DNA of 61,003 bases from Massilia sp. ZL223. GTDB taxonomy: Bacteria; Pseudomonadota; Gammaproteobacteria; Burkholderiales; Burkholderiaceae_D. Shown piece after piece: positions 36,596 through 45,343 of the stretch. A model generated the notes under the pieces. The model worked only from the letters and a program-made list of their open reading frames with translations. It ran no database searches and was not told where the DNA came from. Position 1 is the first letter of the stretch. Every line of letters begins with the position of its first letter. A program made the translations under genes and the position numbers. The DNA is taken from the NCBI RefSeq assembly GCF_018119395.1, contig NZ_JAGPWD010000035.1, forward strand, positions 1-61,003. Reading direction: 5' to 3'.

Positions 36596-37939
36596 TTAGT
36601 CGCGGATCTCCAGCGCCCGGTTCAGGCTCAGCGCCGCCAGCGAACCGACCGCACCCGACAGCAGGTAGAGGCTGACATAGCCCAGGCCGAAGTGCGCCGA
36701 CAGGCCGAGGGCGACCAGCGGGGCGAAGGCCGCGCCGACCAGCCAGGCCAGGTCCGAGGTCAGGGCCGCGCCGGTATAGCGGTACTGCTGCTTGAAGTTG
36801 GCGGTCACGGCGCCGGCAGCCTGGCCGTAGGACAGGCCCAGCAGGGTGAAGCCCACCAGGATGAAGGTGTTCTGGCCGGCCACGCCGCCGTCCATCAGGG
36901 TCGGCACGAAGGCCGAGAAGATGGCGATCAGCGCCGCCAGCGTGCCCAGGGTGGTGCGGCGGCCGACGCGGTCGGCGATGTAGCCCGAGGCCAGGATCGC
37001 CACGGCCGCCAGGCCCGCGCCCCACATCTGGATCTGCAGGAACTCATCCATCGGACGGGTATCGTAGAGCTGGATCCAGGAGAGCGGGAACACGGTCACC
37101 AGGTGGAACAGCGCATAGCTGGCCAGTGCGGCGAGGGCGCCGATGGCGATGTTGCTGCCCTGGCTCTTCACCAGTTCACCGACCGGGGCCGGATCGAGTT
37201 CGTGGGCGTCCAGCAGGCGCGAATACTCGCTGGTCGAGACCAGGCGCAGGCGGGCGAACAGGGCCACGACGTTGATGGTGAAGGCGCAGAAGAACGGATA
37301 GCGCCAGCCCCAGACCAGGAAGTCGTCCGAGGACAGGTTGGTCAGCAGGTAGGAGAACAGGCCGGCCGCGATCAGGAAGCCGATCGGCGCCGCCAGCTGG
37401 CCCAGCATCGCGTACCAGCCGCGCTTGTTCTCCGGCGCGCTCAGCGCCAGCAGCGAGGGCAGGCCGTCCCAGGAACCGCCCTGGGCGACGCCCTGGCCGA
37501 TGCGCATCAGCGACAGGATCACGATCGAGGTCATGCCGATCTGGCCATAGGTTGGCAAGAAAGAAATCACGACGGTGCAAGTACCCATCAGGAATAGCGC
37601 GATGGTGAGCTTGATTTCGCGGCTGAACCGCTTCTGGATCTCCATGAAGATCACCGTGCCCAGCGGGCGCGCCAGGAATGCGAAGGCAAAAACGGTAAAG
37701 GAGTAGAGTGTCGCCTCAAGTCGGTCGGCCCATGGGAAAAAGACCGCGGGAAAGACCAGGACGGAAGCGATCGCGTAGACGAAGAAGTCGAAATATTCCG
37801 AGGCACGGCCGATGACCACGCCGACGGCTATTTCTCCCGGGTGGATTTCGCCATCCCGGGCGTTGATGTTGCGGGCCCCACTATGAGGGTGGGTGATCGG
37901 GGCGGCACCTGCGCCGCCGTACGTCGTCGTGCTTTGCAT
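36596..37939 (-). CDS. MFS transporter, metabolite:H+ symporter (MHS) type
   Basis: 447 aa, about 12 helices. The N-terminal GRASEYFDFFVYAIASVLVFP and the loop FARLRLVSTSEYSRLL fit the MHS group (ProP, ShiA, KgtP). Likely proton symport of an organic acid or osmolyte. Start MQSTTTYGG has GGGAGA ~9 bp upstream; twelve earlier in-frame codons are probably untranslated. Divergent from cyoA across 159 bp. Substrate not determinable. Confidence 0.87.
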   Translation of the reverse strand: MQSTTTYGGAGAAPITHPHSGARNINARDGEIHPGEIAVGVVIGRASEYFDFFVYAIASVLVFPAVFFPWADRLEATLYSFTVFAFAFLARPLGTVIFMEIQKRFSREIKLTIALFLMGTCTVVISFLPTYGQIGMTSIVILSLMRIGQGVAQGGSWDGLPSLLALSAPENKRGWYAMLGQLAAPIGFLIAAGLFSYLLTNLSSDDFLVWGWRYPFFCAFTINVVALFARLRLVSTSEYSRLLDAHELDPAPVGELVKSQGSNIAIGALAALASYALFHLVTVFPLSWIQLYDTRPMDEFLQIQMWGAGLAAVAILASGYIADRVGRRTTLGTLAALIAIFSAFVPTLMDGGVAGQNTFILVGFTLLGLSYGQAAGAVTANFKQQYRYTGAALTSDLAWLVGAAFAPLVALGLSAHFGLGYVSLYLLSGAVGSLAALSLNRALEIRD

Positions 37940-37986
37940 ATTCTTCGTCTCCCTAAAGTACCCGGCCGCCGGCATTTAATCTTTCC

Positions 37987-38011
37987 TTGTCAAAATGATA
38001 CTTTTTGGCAA
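37987..38011. promoter_or_regulatory. Imperfect dyad in the MFS/cyoA divergent region
   Basis: TTGTCAAAA, 7-bp spacer, TTTTGGCAA: 9-bp arms with one mismatch, in an A/T-rich patch between the MHS transporter and the cyo operon. A candidate operator for either direction; binding protein unknown. Confidence 0.35.
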
Positions 38012-38047
38012 GGGTGGGACAAAACGTCCAATGTTCGCGGACGACCG

Positions 38048-38076
38048 TTGGCATTACAGTAGCATGTTCTTATTCC
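38048..38076 (+). promoter_or_regulatory. Candidate cyo operon promoter
   Basis: TTGGCA (38048-38053), 17 bp, TATTCC (38071-38076), about 23 bp before the cyoA ATG. Moderate match to sigma-70. No Fnr/Anr or ArcA-type box is obvious by eye. Confidence 0.35.
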
Positions 38077-38098
38077 CATGTAACGTTAGATACCTAGC

Positions 38099-39118
38099 AT
38101 GATTCCTAAAATTGTCCGCCGCGGACTGCCATTGCTCCCGTTAGCCGCCCTCGCAGGCTGCAATACGGTGGTGATGAACCCCACCGGCGATATTGCAAAA
38201 CAGCAGGCCGACCTGATCACCATCTCGGTCGTGCTGATGCTGATCATCATCGTCCCGGTGATGATCCTGACGGTCCTGTTCGCCTGGCGCTACCGCAAGG
38301 GCGCCAACGCCAAGTACACCCCGGACTGGGACCACTCGACCAAGCTCGAGCTCGTGATCTGGGGCGCGCCGCTCCTGATCATCATCGTCCTCGGCCTGAT
38401 TACCTGGGTCTCGACCCACAAGCTGGATCCCTACCGCCCGCTCGACCGCATCGACGAACACCGTCCGATCCCGGCCTCGACCAAGCCGCTCGAGGTGCAG
38501 GTCGTGGCGCTGGACTGGAAATGGCTGTTCATCTACCCGGAGCAGGGCATTGCGTCGGTCAACGAGCTGGTGACCCCGGTCGACGTGCCGGTGCGCTTCA
38601 AGATCACCTCGTCGACCGTGATGAACACCTTCTACATCCCGACCCTGGCCGGCATGATCTACGCGATGCCGGGCATGGAGACCACCCTGAACGCGGTGCT
38701 GAACAAGCCGGGCGACTACCAGGGCCTGTCGGCCAACTTCAGCGGCGAAGGTTTCTCGCACATGAAGTTCGGCTACAAGGGCGTGAGCGCGGGCGAATTC
38801 GACGCCTGGGTCCAGAAGATGAAGGCCAATCCGGGCGTGCTGAACCGCGCGGACTACCTGGCGCTGGAGAAGCCGTCGGTGCGTGAGCCGGTGCGCTACT
38901 ACGGCCAGGTGGAGCCGGCCCTGTTCAACCGCGTCCTGAACCGTTGCGTGGCCGAAGGCAGCGTCTGCATGAACCAGCAGATGGCCGACGACCACAAGCG
39001 CAACCAGGTCGCCGCCGCGATCAAGGCGCTGCCGAAAGCCGCAGCGGCCCAGGTGGCCAACGCCGAAGTCTGCGAGACGCCGGCGGCCGGCAATCCTAAC
39101 AATCCTGTGAAGAAGTAA
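38099..39118 (+). CDS. cyoA: Cytochrome bo3 quinol oxidase subunit II
   Basis: 339 aa. Lipoprotein signal with lipobox LAALAGC (Cys21), two membrane helices (~40-65, ~82-105), then a periplasmic cupredoxin domain. The CuA ligands of cytochrome c oxidases are absent: the loop reads SGEGFSHMKFGYKG, without Cys, as in quinol oxidases. So the complex oxidises ubiquinol, not cytochrome c. First gene of an eight-gene unit. SD weak. Confidence 0.95.
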   Translation: MIPKIVRRGLPLLPLAALAGCNTVVMNPTGDIAKQQADLITISVVLMLIIIVPVMILTVLFAWRYRKGANAKYTPDWDHSTKLELVIWGAPLLIIIVLGLITWVSTHKLDPYRPLDRIDEHRPIPASTKPLEVQVVALDWKWLFIYPEQGIASVNELVTPVDVPVRFKITSSTVMNTFYIPTLAGMIYAMPGMETTLNAVLNKPGDYQGLSANFSGEGFSHMKFGYKGVSAGEFDAWVQKMKANPGVLNRADYLALEKPSVREPVRYYGQVEPALFNRVLNRCVAEGSVCMNQQMADDHKRNQVAAAIKALPKAAAAQVANAEVCETPAAGNPNNPVKK

Positions 39119-39120
39119 CC

Positions 39121-41124
39121 ATGCAAGACTCTCTCGACTTGACGAAGCTTATCTTCGGTCGGCTCAGCTGGGACGCGATTCCCTTCCATGAGCCGATCCT
39201 GATCGCTACCTTCGCCGGCGTCATCGTGGGCGGTCTGGCCCTGCTCGGCCTGATCTCCTACTTCCGCCTGTGGGGCACCTTGTGGCGCGACTGGATCACC
39301 AGTATCGACCACAAGAAAATCGGCATCATGTACATGATCCTCGGCGTGGTGATGCTGCTGCGCGGCTTTGCCGACGCGTTGATGATGCGCGCCCAGCAGG
39401 CGTTCGCCTTCGGCTCCAACCACGGCTTCCTGCCGCCGGACCACTACGACCAGATCTTCACCGCCCACGGCGTGATCATGATCTTCTTCGTGGCGATGCC
39501 GCTGGTGACGGGCCTGATGAACTACGTAGTGCCGCTGCAGATCGGCGCGCGCGACGTGGCCTTCCCGTTCCTGAACAACTTCTCGTTCTGGATGACCACC
39601 ATGGGCGCCGTCCTCGTGATGGCTTCGCTGTTCGTGGGTGAATTCGCACGTACCGGCTGGCTGGCCTATCCGCCGCTGTCGGGCATCCTCGCCAGCCCCG
39701 GCGTCGGCGTCGACTACTACATCTGGTCGCTGCAGATCGCGGGTGTCGGCACCTTGCTGTCCGGCGTCAACCTGATCGTCACCATCGTCAAGATGCGCGC
39801 ACCGGGCATGGGCCTGATGAAGATGCCTGTCTTCGTCTGGACCTCGCTGTGCACCAACATCCTGATCGTGATCACCTTCCCGATCCTGACCGCCGTGCTG
39901 GCCATGCTGGGCATGGACCGCCTGTTCGACACCGCCTTCTTCACCAACGATCGCGGCGGCAACGCCATGATGTACGTGAACCTGATCTGGATCTGGGGCC
40001 ACCCGGAGGTGTACATCCTGATCCTGCCGGCCTTCGGCATCTTCTCGGAAGTCGTCTCGACCTTCTGCGGCAAGCGCCTGTTCGGCTACACCTCGATGGT
40101 GTATGCGACCTGCGTCATCATGGTGCTGTCCTACCTGGTGTGGCTGCACCACTTCTTCACCATGGGCAGCGGCGCGAGCGTCAATTCGTTCTTCGGCATC
40201 ACCACGATGATCATCTCGATCCCGACGGGCGCGAAGATCTTCAACTGGCTGTTCACGATGTACCGCGGCCGTATCCGCTTCGAACTGCCGATGATGTGGA
40301 CCGTGTCCTTCATGCTGACCTTCGTCATCGGCGGCATGACCGGCGTGATGCTGGCGATCCCGGCGGCCGACTTCGTGCTGCACAACTCGCTGTTCCTGAT
40401 CGCGCACTTCCACAACGTCATCATCGGCGGCGTGGTGTTCGGCCTGTTCGCCGGCTTCAACTACTGGGCGCCGAAGATGTTCGGCGTGAAGCTGAACCAG
40501 TTCTGGGGCAAGGTCTCGTTCTGGCTGTGGTCGATCGGCTTCTGGGTCGCCTTCACCCCGCCGTACATCCTGGGCTTCATGGGCTACACCCGCCGCGTGA
40601 GCCACTTCGAGGACACCTCGGTGCAGTGGCTGTTCCAGGTCTCGCTGTTCGGCACCCTGATGATCGCCGGCGGTATCGGCGCGCTGCTGCTGCAGATCTT
40701 CTTCACCTGGAAGGACCGCAAGTCGCTGCGCGACGTGACCGGCGACCCGTGGGATGGCCGTACGCTGGAGTGGGCGACCTCGTCGCCGCCGCCGGACTAC
40801 AACTTCGCCTTCACCCCGGTGGTGCATGACAACGACACCTTCGCCGACATGAAGAAGAACGGCTACCAGCGTCCGCTGAAGGACTTCGTGGCGATCCACA
40901 TGCCCAAGAACACCTGGGCCGGCTTCGGCATCTCGGCGCTGTCGATGGTGGTGGGCTTCGGCATCATCTGGCACATGTGGCTGCTGGTGGGCGCGTCCTT
41001 CCTCGTCATGATGGCCGCGATCATCATCCACACGTTTAACTACAAGCGCGACTACTACATCCCGGCGGAAGAAGTGACCCGTACCGAGGAAGCGCACACC
41101 CGTTTGTTGGAAAGCCATGTCTGA
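39121..41124 (+). CDS. cyoB: Cytochrome bo3 quinol oxidase subunit I
   Basis: 667 aa, haem-copper oxidase catalytic subunit that reduces O2 and pumps protons. About 15 helices. Haem and CuB ligand regions are visible: FTAHGVIMIFF, WGHPEVYILILPAFG (His-Tyr pair of the active site), VWLHHFFTMGSGA and FHNVIIGGVVFG. Length matches E. coli CyoB. Starts 2 bp after cyoA and overlaps cyoC by 8 bp. Confidence 0.98.
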   Translation: MQDSLDLTKLIFGRLSWDAIPFHEPILIATFAGVIVGGLALLGLISYFRLWGTLWRDWITSIDHKKIGIMYMILGVVMLLRGFADALMMRAQQAFAFGSNHGFLPPDHYDQIFTAHGVIMIFFVAMPLVTGLMNYVVPLQIGARDVAFPFLNNFSFWMTTMGAVLVMASLFVGEFARTGWLAYPPLSGILASPGVGVDYYIWSLQIAGVGTLLSGVNLIVTIVKMRAPGMGLMKMPVFVWTSLCTNILIVITFPILTAVLAMLGMDRLFDTAFFTNDRGGNAMMYVNLIWIWGHPEVYILILPAFGIFSEVVSTFCGKRLFGYTSMVYATCVIMVLSYLVWLHHFFTMGSGASVNSFFGITTMIISIPTGAKIFNWLFTMYRGRIRFELPMMWTVSFMLTFVIGGMTGVMLAIPAADFVLHNSLFLIAHFHNVIIGGVVFGLFAGFNYWAPKMFGVKLNQFWGKVSFWLWSIGFWVAFTPPYILGFMGYTRRVSHFEDTSVQWLFQVSLFGTLMIAGGIGALLLQIFFTWKDRKSLRDVTGDPWDGRTLEWATSSPPPDYNFAFTPVVHDNDTFADMKKNGYQRPLKDFVAIHMPKNTWAGFGISALSMVVGFGIIWHMWLLVGASFLVMMAAIIIHTFNYKRDYYIPAEEVTRTEEAHTRLLESHV

Positions 41125-41752
41125 AATTAAAACCATGACCGGCGCCCTGAGCGCCGACGAGGTGACCGCGCGCTACCTGGTGCGCGAGCACCATCCGGAA
41201 CAGGGCACCTTGCTCGGCTTCTGGATTTACCTGATGAGCGACTGCCTCATCTTCGCGTCCCTGTTCGCCACCTATGCGGTGCTGGGCCGTAACTACGCCG
41301 GCGGTCCGACCGGCGCCGAGCTGTTCGACCTGTCGCTGATCGCCATTAACACCGGCTTCCTGCTGCTGTCGTCGATCACCTTCGGTTTCGCGATGATCTC
41401 GGCCCAGGCCAAGAAAGCCGGCGCGACCATCGGCTGGATGGCCGTCACCGGCCTGCTGGGCGCGGCCTTCCTGTCGCTGGAACTGTACGAGTTCTACCAC
41501 CTGATCCACGAAGGCGCAGGTCCGCAGCGCAGCGGCTTCCTGACCGCGTTCTTCTCGCTGGTCGGCACCCACGGCCTGCACGTGCTGTTCGGCGCGGTGT
41601 GGCTGGTGACCCTGATCGTCCAGATCACGAAGCACGGCCTGACCACCGAGAACTTCCGCCGCCTGCAGTGCCTGTCGCTGTTCTGGCACTTCCTGGACGT
41701 CGTCTGGATCTTCGTGTTTACCTTTGTCTACCTGATGGGAGTGCTGCCATGA
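41117..41752 (+). CDS. cyoC: Cytochrome bo3 quinol oxidase subunit III
   Basis: 211 aa, five membrane helices of the cytochrome c oxidase III fold (TLLGFWIYLMSDCLIFASLFATYAV begins helix I; GTHGLHVLFGAVWL is the conserved helix IV). The ATG sits inside the end of cyoB. Its stop overlaps the cyoD start as ATGA. Structural, helps stability and O2 delivery. Confidence 0.96.
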   Translation: MSEIKTMTGALSADEVTARYLVREHHPEQGTLLGFWIYLMSDCLIFASLFATYAVLGRNYAGGPTGAELFDLSLIAINTGFLLLSSITFGFAMISAQAKKAGATIGWMAVTGLLGAAFLSLELYEFYHLIHEGAGPQRSGFLTAFFSLVGTHGLHVLFGAVWLVTLIVQITKHGLTTENFRRLQCLSLFWHFLDVVWIFVFTFVYLMGVLP

Positions 41753-42153
41753 GCGACCACCACCACGATCATGGCCACGGCGATCATGGCCATCATGACG
41801 TCTACGTGACGCACTACAGCGCCAAGGACTACGCGATCGGCTTCGTGCTGTCGCTGATCCTGACCGCGATCCCGTTCTGGCTGGTGATGGGCAACGTCCT
41901 GCCGCCGGATACGACCAAGTACGTGATCCTCGGCTTCGCCGCCGTGCAGCTGGTCGTGCAGATGATCTACTTCCTGCACATGAACGCCAAGTCGGAAGGC
42001 GGCTGGAACCTGATGGCGCTGATCCTGACCGTCGTCCTGCTGGTCATCGTGCTGGCCGGCTCGATCTGGGTCATGCATCACATGAACGCCAACATGATGC
42101 CGGCGATGGGTGGCGCGAGCGACACCCTCCACGGCACCCACGACATGCCGTAA
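41749..42153 (+). CDS. cyoD: Cytochrome bo3 quinol oxidase subunit IV, His-rich N terminus
   Basis: 134 aa, three helices in COX4_pro style (YAIGFVLSLILTAIPFWLVM, FAAVQLVVQMIYFLHM). Unlike E. coli CyoD it begins with a His/Asp-rich cytoplasmic stretch (SDHHHDHGHGDHGHHD) that could bind Cu, Zn or Ni. The stop TAA shares its last A with the ATG of the next gene. Confidence 0.94.
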   Translation: MSDHHHDHGHGDHGHHDVYVTHYSAKDYAIGFVLSLILTAIPFWLVMGNVLPPDTTKYVILGFAAVQLVVQMIYFLHMNAKSEGGWNLMALILTVVLLVIVLAGSIWVMHHMNANMMPAMGGASDTLHGTHDMP

Positions 42154-42947
42154 TGCAGGTCGGGCACGATCAGGCGGCATCCCACCCACAGCCACGCTCC
42201 GCGTTCGCGCGGCGTGTGCTGGCGGTGCTGGCCGTGCTCCTGATCGTGCTGTTCGCAGGCCTGGGGACCTGGCAGGTGCTGCGCCTGCAATGGAAACTGG
42301 ACCTGATCGCACGGGTGAATGCGCGCGTGCACGCTGCCCCCGTTGCGGCGCCCCCGGCGGCGCAGTGGGCGCAGGTCACCAAAGACTCCCACGAATACCG
42401 GCGCGTCCAGCTGTCCGGGCACTACCTCTACGAATTCACCACTCCGGTCCAGGCGCTCTCCAGCCTCGGCGCGGGGTTCTGGCTGCTCACGCCCATGTGC
42501 ACGGCGGAGGGCCAACTTGTCTTCATCAACCGCGGTTTCATTCCCGCAGCCGAGAACCGGGCAGGGCGCTATCCTGCGCGCCGCGCCGGCCCGAATCCCT
42601 GCGCCGCGCCGGGCCAGACCGTGAATGTCACCGGGCTGCTGCGCATCAATGAGCCGGGCGGCGGCTTCCTGCGCGATAACGACCCGGCGGGCAACCGCTG
42701 GTACTCGCGCGATGTGGCGGCCATCGGCGCCGCGCGCCGCCTGGCGAACGTCGCCCCGTACTTCGTCGACGCCGCCAAGGACCAGGACCCGAAAGGCGCC
42801 CCCGAGCGCGCCGTCGGCGGCCTGACCGTCATTTCCTTCCAAAATAACCACCTCGTTTATGCGCTCACTTGGTATGCTCTGGCCCTGATGGTGGCCGGCG
42901 CCTTGTGGTGGGCCGGCCGTTACGGTTCAACCACCACCGACGACTGA
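42153..42947 (+). CDS. SURF1-family protein
   Basis: 264 aa. Two membrane helices (~20-42 and ~233-255) flank a periplasmic SURF1 domain; GTWQVLRLQWKLDLIARV after helix 1 and VFINRGFIP are family marks. SURF1 helps insert haem into haem-copper oxidases. In the cyo operon, where cyoE (haem O synthase) would often follow, no cyoE is present here; SURF1 takes that position. Start overlaps the cyoD stop (TAATG). Confidence 0.9.
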   Translation: MQVGHDQAASHPQPRSAFARRVLAVLAVLLIVLFAGLGTWQVLRLQWKLDLIARVNARVHAAPVAAPPAAQWAQVTKDSHEYRRVQLSGHYLYEFTTPVQALSSLGAGFWLLTPMCTAEGQLVFINRGFIPAAENRAGRYPARRAGPNPCAAPGQTVNVTGLLRINEPGGGFLRDNDPAGNRWYSRDVAAIGAARRLANVAPYFVDAAKDQDPKGAPERAVGGLTVISFQNNHLVYALTWYALALMVAGALWWAGRYGSTTTDD

Positions 42948-42966
42948 TCGAACGGGACCAGGCTTG

Positions 42967-44316
42967 ATGCAATCACCGCTGGATTTCTTCGCCAAGGCGG
43001 GCAAGAGCTCGCCCTCGGCGGCCGCCGCGAACGTGGAGTTCGCCGCCGGCCATAAAAACATGCTGCAGCTGATCGAGCTGCGCTGGATCGCCGTCATCGG
43101 CCAGATCACGACCATCGCGGCCGCGATCCTGATCTTCCGCATCGAGCTGCCGCTGGTGCACATGCTGCAGGTGCTGGCCTGCCTGATCGCCTTCAACATC
43201 GCCAGCCATTTGCGCTGGCACGAGCACCGGCCGGTGTCGAACGGCGAGATGTTCATGGCCCTGCTGGTCGACGTGGCCAGCCTCACGGTGCTGCTCTACC
43301 TCTCGGGCGGCACCACCAATCCCTTCGCCTTCCTCTACCTGCTGCAGGTGATCATCTCGGCGGTGCTGCTGGAAGTGGCCTGGACCTGGTCGATCGTGGT
43401 CATCACCATCCTGTGCATGGCCGGCCTGGCCATGTACGCCGAGCCCCTCGCGCTGCCTTTCGACCATGCGCGCGGCATCGCCAGCATCTATGTGCAAGGC
43501 CTGCTGGTGTGCTTCGCGCTGAATGCGGCGCTGCTGGTGATGTTCATTTCGCGCATCTCCGACAACCTGCGCGAGAAGGCGGCCCAGCTGGCCGGTCTGC
43601 GCCAGCGCGCCGCCGAGGAAGAACACATCGTGCGCATGGGCCTGCTGGCCTCGGGCGCGGCCCACGAGCTGGGCACGCCGCTGGCCACCGTCTCCGTGAT
43701 CCTGGGCGACTGGAAGCGCATGCCCGAGTTCAAGAAGAACCCGGAACTGCTGGAAGAGATCACCGAGATGCAGACCCAGCTCAAGCGCTGCAAGTCCATC
43801 GTCAGCGGCATCCTGCTGTCGGCGGGCGAGGCGCGCGGCGAGTCGGCGGTGCGCACCACCATGCGCGGCTTCCTCGACGGCCTGGTGGCCCAATGGCAGG
43901 AAAGCCGTCCCGTGCGGGCCTTCGCATACAATAACCGCATCCGCGAGGACCTGCCGGTGGCGTCCGACTCGGCCCTCAAGCAGACCATCGACAACCTGCT
44001 CGACAACGCCCTCGAAGCCTCGCCCGACTGGGTCGGGATGGACGCCCGCATCGAGGACGGCAACCTGACCCTGTCCGTGGTCGACCGCGGCCCCGGCTTC
44101 GCGCCCGGCATGCTGGCCCAGCTGGGCAAGCCCTACCAGTCGACCAAGGGCAAGCCCGGCGGCGGGCTGGGCCTGTTCCTCGCGGTGAACGTGGTGCGCA
44201 AGCTGGGCGGCACCGTCACCGCGCGCAACCGGCCGGAGGGCGGGGCGGAGGTGGTCCTGTGCCTGCCGCTGTCGGCAATCGAACTGGAAGAGGAAAAGAA
44301 CAATGTCCAATCCTGA
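42967..44316 (+). CDS. regB: Redox-sensing histidine kinase, RegB/PrrB/RoxS type
   Basis: 449 aa. Six membrane helices (~38-190), then dimerisation and ATPase domains. Key features of RegB are present: the quinone-binding GGTTNPF (residues 114-120), phosphoacceptor His233 in ASGAAHELGTPLAT, the redox-active Cys275 in LKRCKSIVSGILLSAG 42 residues later, and GGGLGLFLAVNVV in the ATPase domain. Senses quinone pool or thiol redox state. 19 bp after the SURF1 gene and overlapping regA by 14 bp. Confidence 0.94.
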   Translation: MQSPLDFFAKAGKSSPSAAAANVEFAAGHKNMLQLIELRWIAVIGQITTIAAAILIFRIELPLVHMLQVLACLIAFNIASHLRWHEHRPVSNGEMFMALLVDVASLTVLLYLSGGTTNPFAFLYLLQVIISAVLLEVAWTWSIVVITILCMAGLAMYAEPLALPFDHARGIASIYVQGLLVCFALNAALLVMFISRISDNLREKAAQLAGLRQRAAEEEHIVRMGLLASGAAHELGTPLATVSVILGDWKRMPEFKKNPELLEEITEMQTQLKRCKSIVSGILLSAGEARGESAVRTTMRGFLDGLVAQWQESRPVRAFAYNNRIREDLPVASDSALKQTIDNLLDNALEASPDWVGMDARIEDGNLTLSVVDRGPGFAPGMLAQLGKPYQSTKGKPGGGLGLFLAVNVVRKLGGTVTARNRPEGGAEVVLCLPLSAIELEEEKNNVQS

Positions 44317-44842
44317 GCCCTTGTTGCTCATCATCGAAGACGACGAAGCCTTCGCCCGTACGCTGAGCCGCTCCTTCGAGCGGCGCGGCTACCGGGTGCT
44401 GGTGGCAAGCGGCTACGAGGAAGCGGCGGCCGTGCTGCAGGAACATACCCCGGGCTACGCCGTGGTCGACCTCAAGCTCAAGGGCAATACCTCCGGCCTG
44501 TCCTGCGTGCAGCTGCTGCACGAGCACGAGCCGGACATGCTGATCGTGGTGCTCACCGGTTTCGCCAGCATCGCCACGGCGGTGGAAGCGATCAAGCTGG
44601 GCGCGGTCCAGTACCTGGCCAAGCCTTCGGACGCCGACGACATCGAGGCCGCCTTCGGCCACGTGGCCGGCAGCACCGACATCGAAGTCACCAACCGCTC
44701 CACCTCGATCAAGACCCTGGAGTGGGAAAAGATCCACGCCGTGCTGGCCGAGACCGATTTCAACATCTCGGAAGCCGCGCGCCGCCTCGGCATGCACCGG
44801 CGCACCCTGGCGCGCAAGCTCGAGAAGCAGCGCGTCAAATGA
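44303..44842 (+). CDS. regA: Response regulator, RegA/PrrA/RoxR type
   Basis: 179 aa. Receiver domain with Asp13/Asp14, phosphoacceptor Asp56 (VVDLKL), Thr85 and Lys107, a short linker, and a C-terminal Fis-type HTH (NISEAARRLGMHRRTLARKL, ~154-173) nearly identical to RegA. Activates or represses respiratory and redox-balance genes. Starts within regB (14-bp overlap), so kinase and regulator are cotranslated. No RegA site can be fixed by eye because its consensus is loose. Confidence 0.95.
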   Translation: MSNPEPLLLIIEDDEAFARTLSRSFERRGYRVLVASGYEEAAAVLQEHTPGYAVVDLKLKGNTSGLSCVQLLHEHEPDMLIVVLTGFASIATAVEAIKLGAVQYLAKPSDADDIEAAFGHVAGSTDIEVTNRSTSIKTLEWEKIHAVLAETDFNISEAARRLGMHRRTLARKLEKQRVK

Positions 44843-45240
44843 CCGATGCGGCGACGCGCGCCGTTGCGGCCGCGCCGATTCTTCTCCTCGCTCTGGTGCT
44901 GGCGGCGTGCGGCCGCGAGCAGCCCGTGGACCAGGTCGAGGCAGGCCGCAAGGTGTTCGCCCGCTGCGCCAACTGCCACCAGGTGGGACCGGGCGCCCGC
45001 AACCTGTTCGGCCCCGAGCTCAACGGCATCATCGGCCGCCGCGCCGGCGGCTTGCCCGGCTACGCCTATTCGCCCGCCCTGAAGCAGGCGGGTTTCACCT
45101 GGGACGAAGCGAAACTCGCCGCCTTCGTCCGCGATCCCGAGCAGGTCGTGCCGGGCAATGCGATGCGCTTCTGGGGCCTGAGCGACGAGCGCCAGGTCGC
45201 GAACCTGCTCGCCTACCTGCGCTCCCATCCGGCACAATAA
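44839..45240 (+). CDS. Class I cytochrome c lipoprotein
   Basis: 133 aa. Lipobox LVLAACG (Cys24), haem-binding CANCH (43-47) and axial Met in PGNAMRFWG (~110). About 100 residues of mature domain, like the mitochondrial/membrane-bound c type (GPELNGIIGRRAGGLPGY). Anchored in the periplasm. The ATG overlaps the regA stop (ATGA). A bo3 quinol oxidase does not use cytochrome c, so the role is unclear: it may feed another oxidase or serve as a signal or haem-sensing partner. Confidence 0.92.
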   Translation: MTDAATRAVAAAPILLLALVLAACGREQPVDQVEAGRKVFARCANCHQVGPGARNLFGPELNGIIGRRAGGLPGYAYSPALKQAGFTWDEAKLAAFVRDPEQVVPGNAMRFWGLSDERQVANLLAYLRSHPAQ

Positions 45241-45254
45241 GCCTTCATAAGTTG

Positions 45255-45330
45255 TTGACACAGGATCATTCCCTGCTACTATATCGAGACTCGCTATGTC
45301 GGTTGACGATATACTGAGACACGATATAAG
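45255..45330 (+). promoter_or_regulatory. padR promoter region with repeated TATATCG/CGATATA elements
   Basis: TTGACA (45255-45260), 16 bp, TACTAT (45277-45282) is a strong sigma-70 promoter. A second pair, TTGACG (45303-45308), 16 bp, TATAAG (45325-45330), follows. Three copies of one heptamer lie across them: TATATCG at 45280-45286, CGATATA at 45307-45313 and 45322-45328. The first and second are inverted, the second and third direct. Likely PadR autoregulatory sites. Confidence 0.55.
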
Positions 45331-45343
45331 AACAGGAGCCCGA

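Noticed and set aside
38899..41136. Minus-strand open frame of 745 codons opposite cyoB
   Set aside because: Antisense to a highly conserved oxidase subunit; no motif.
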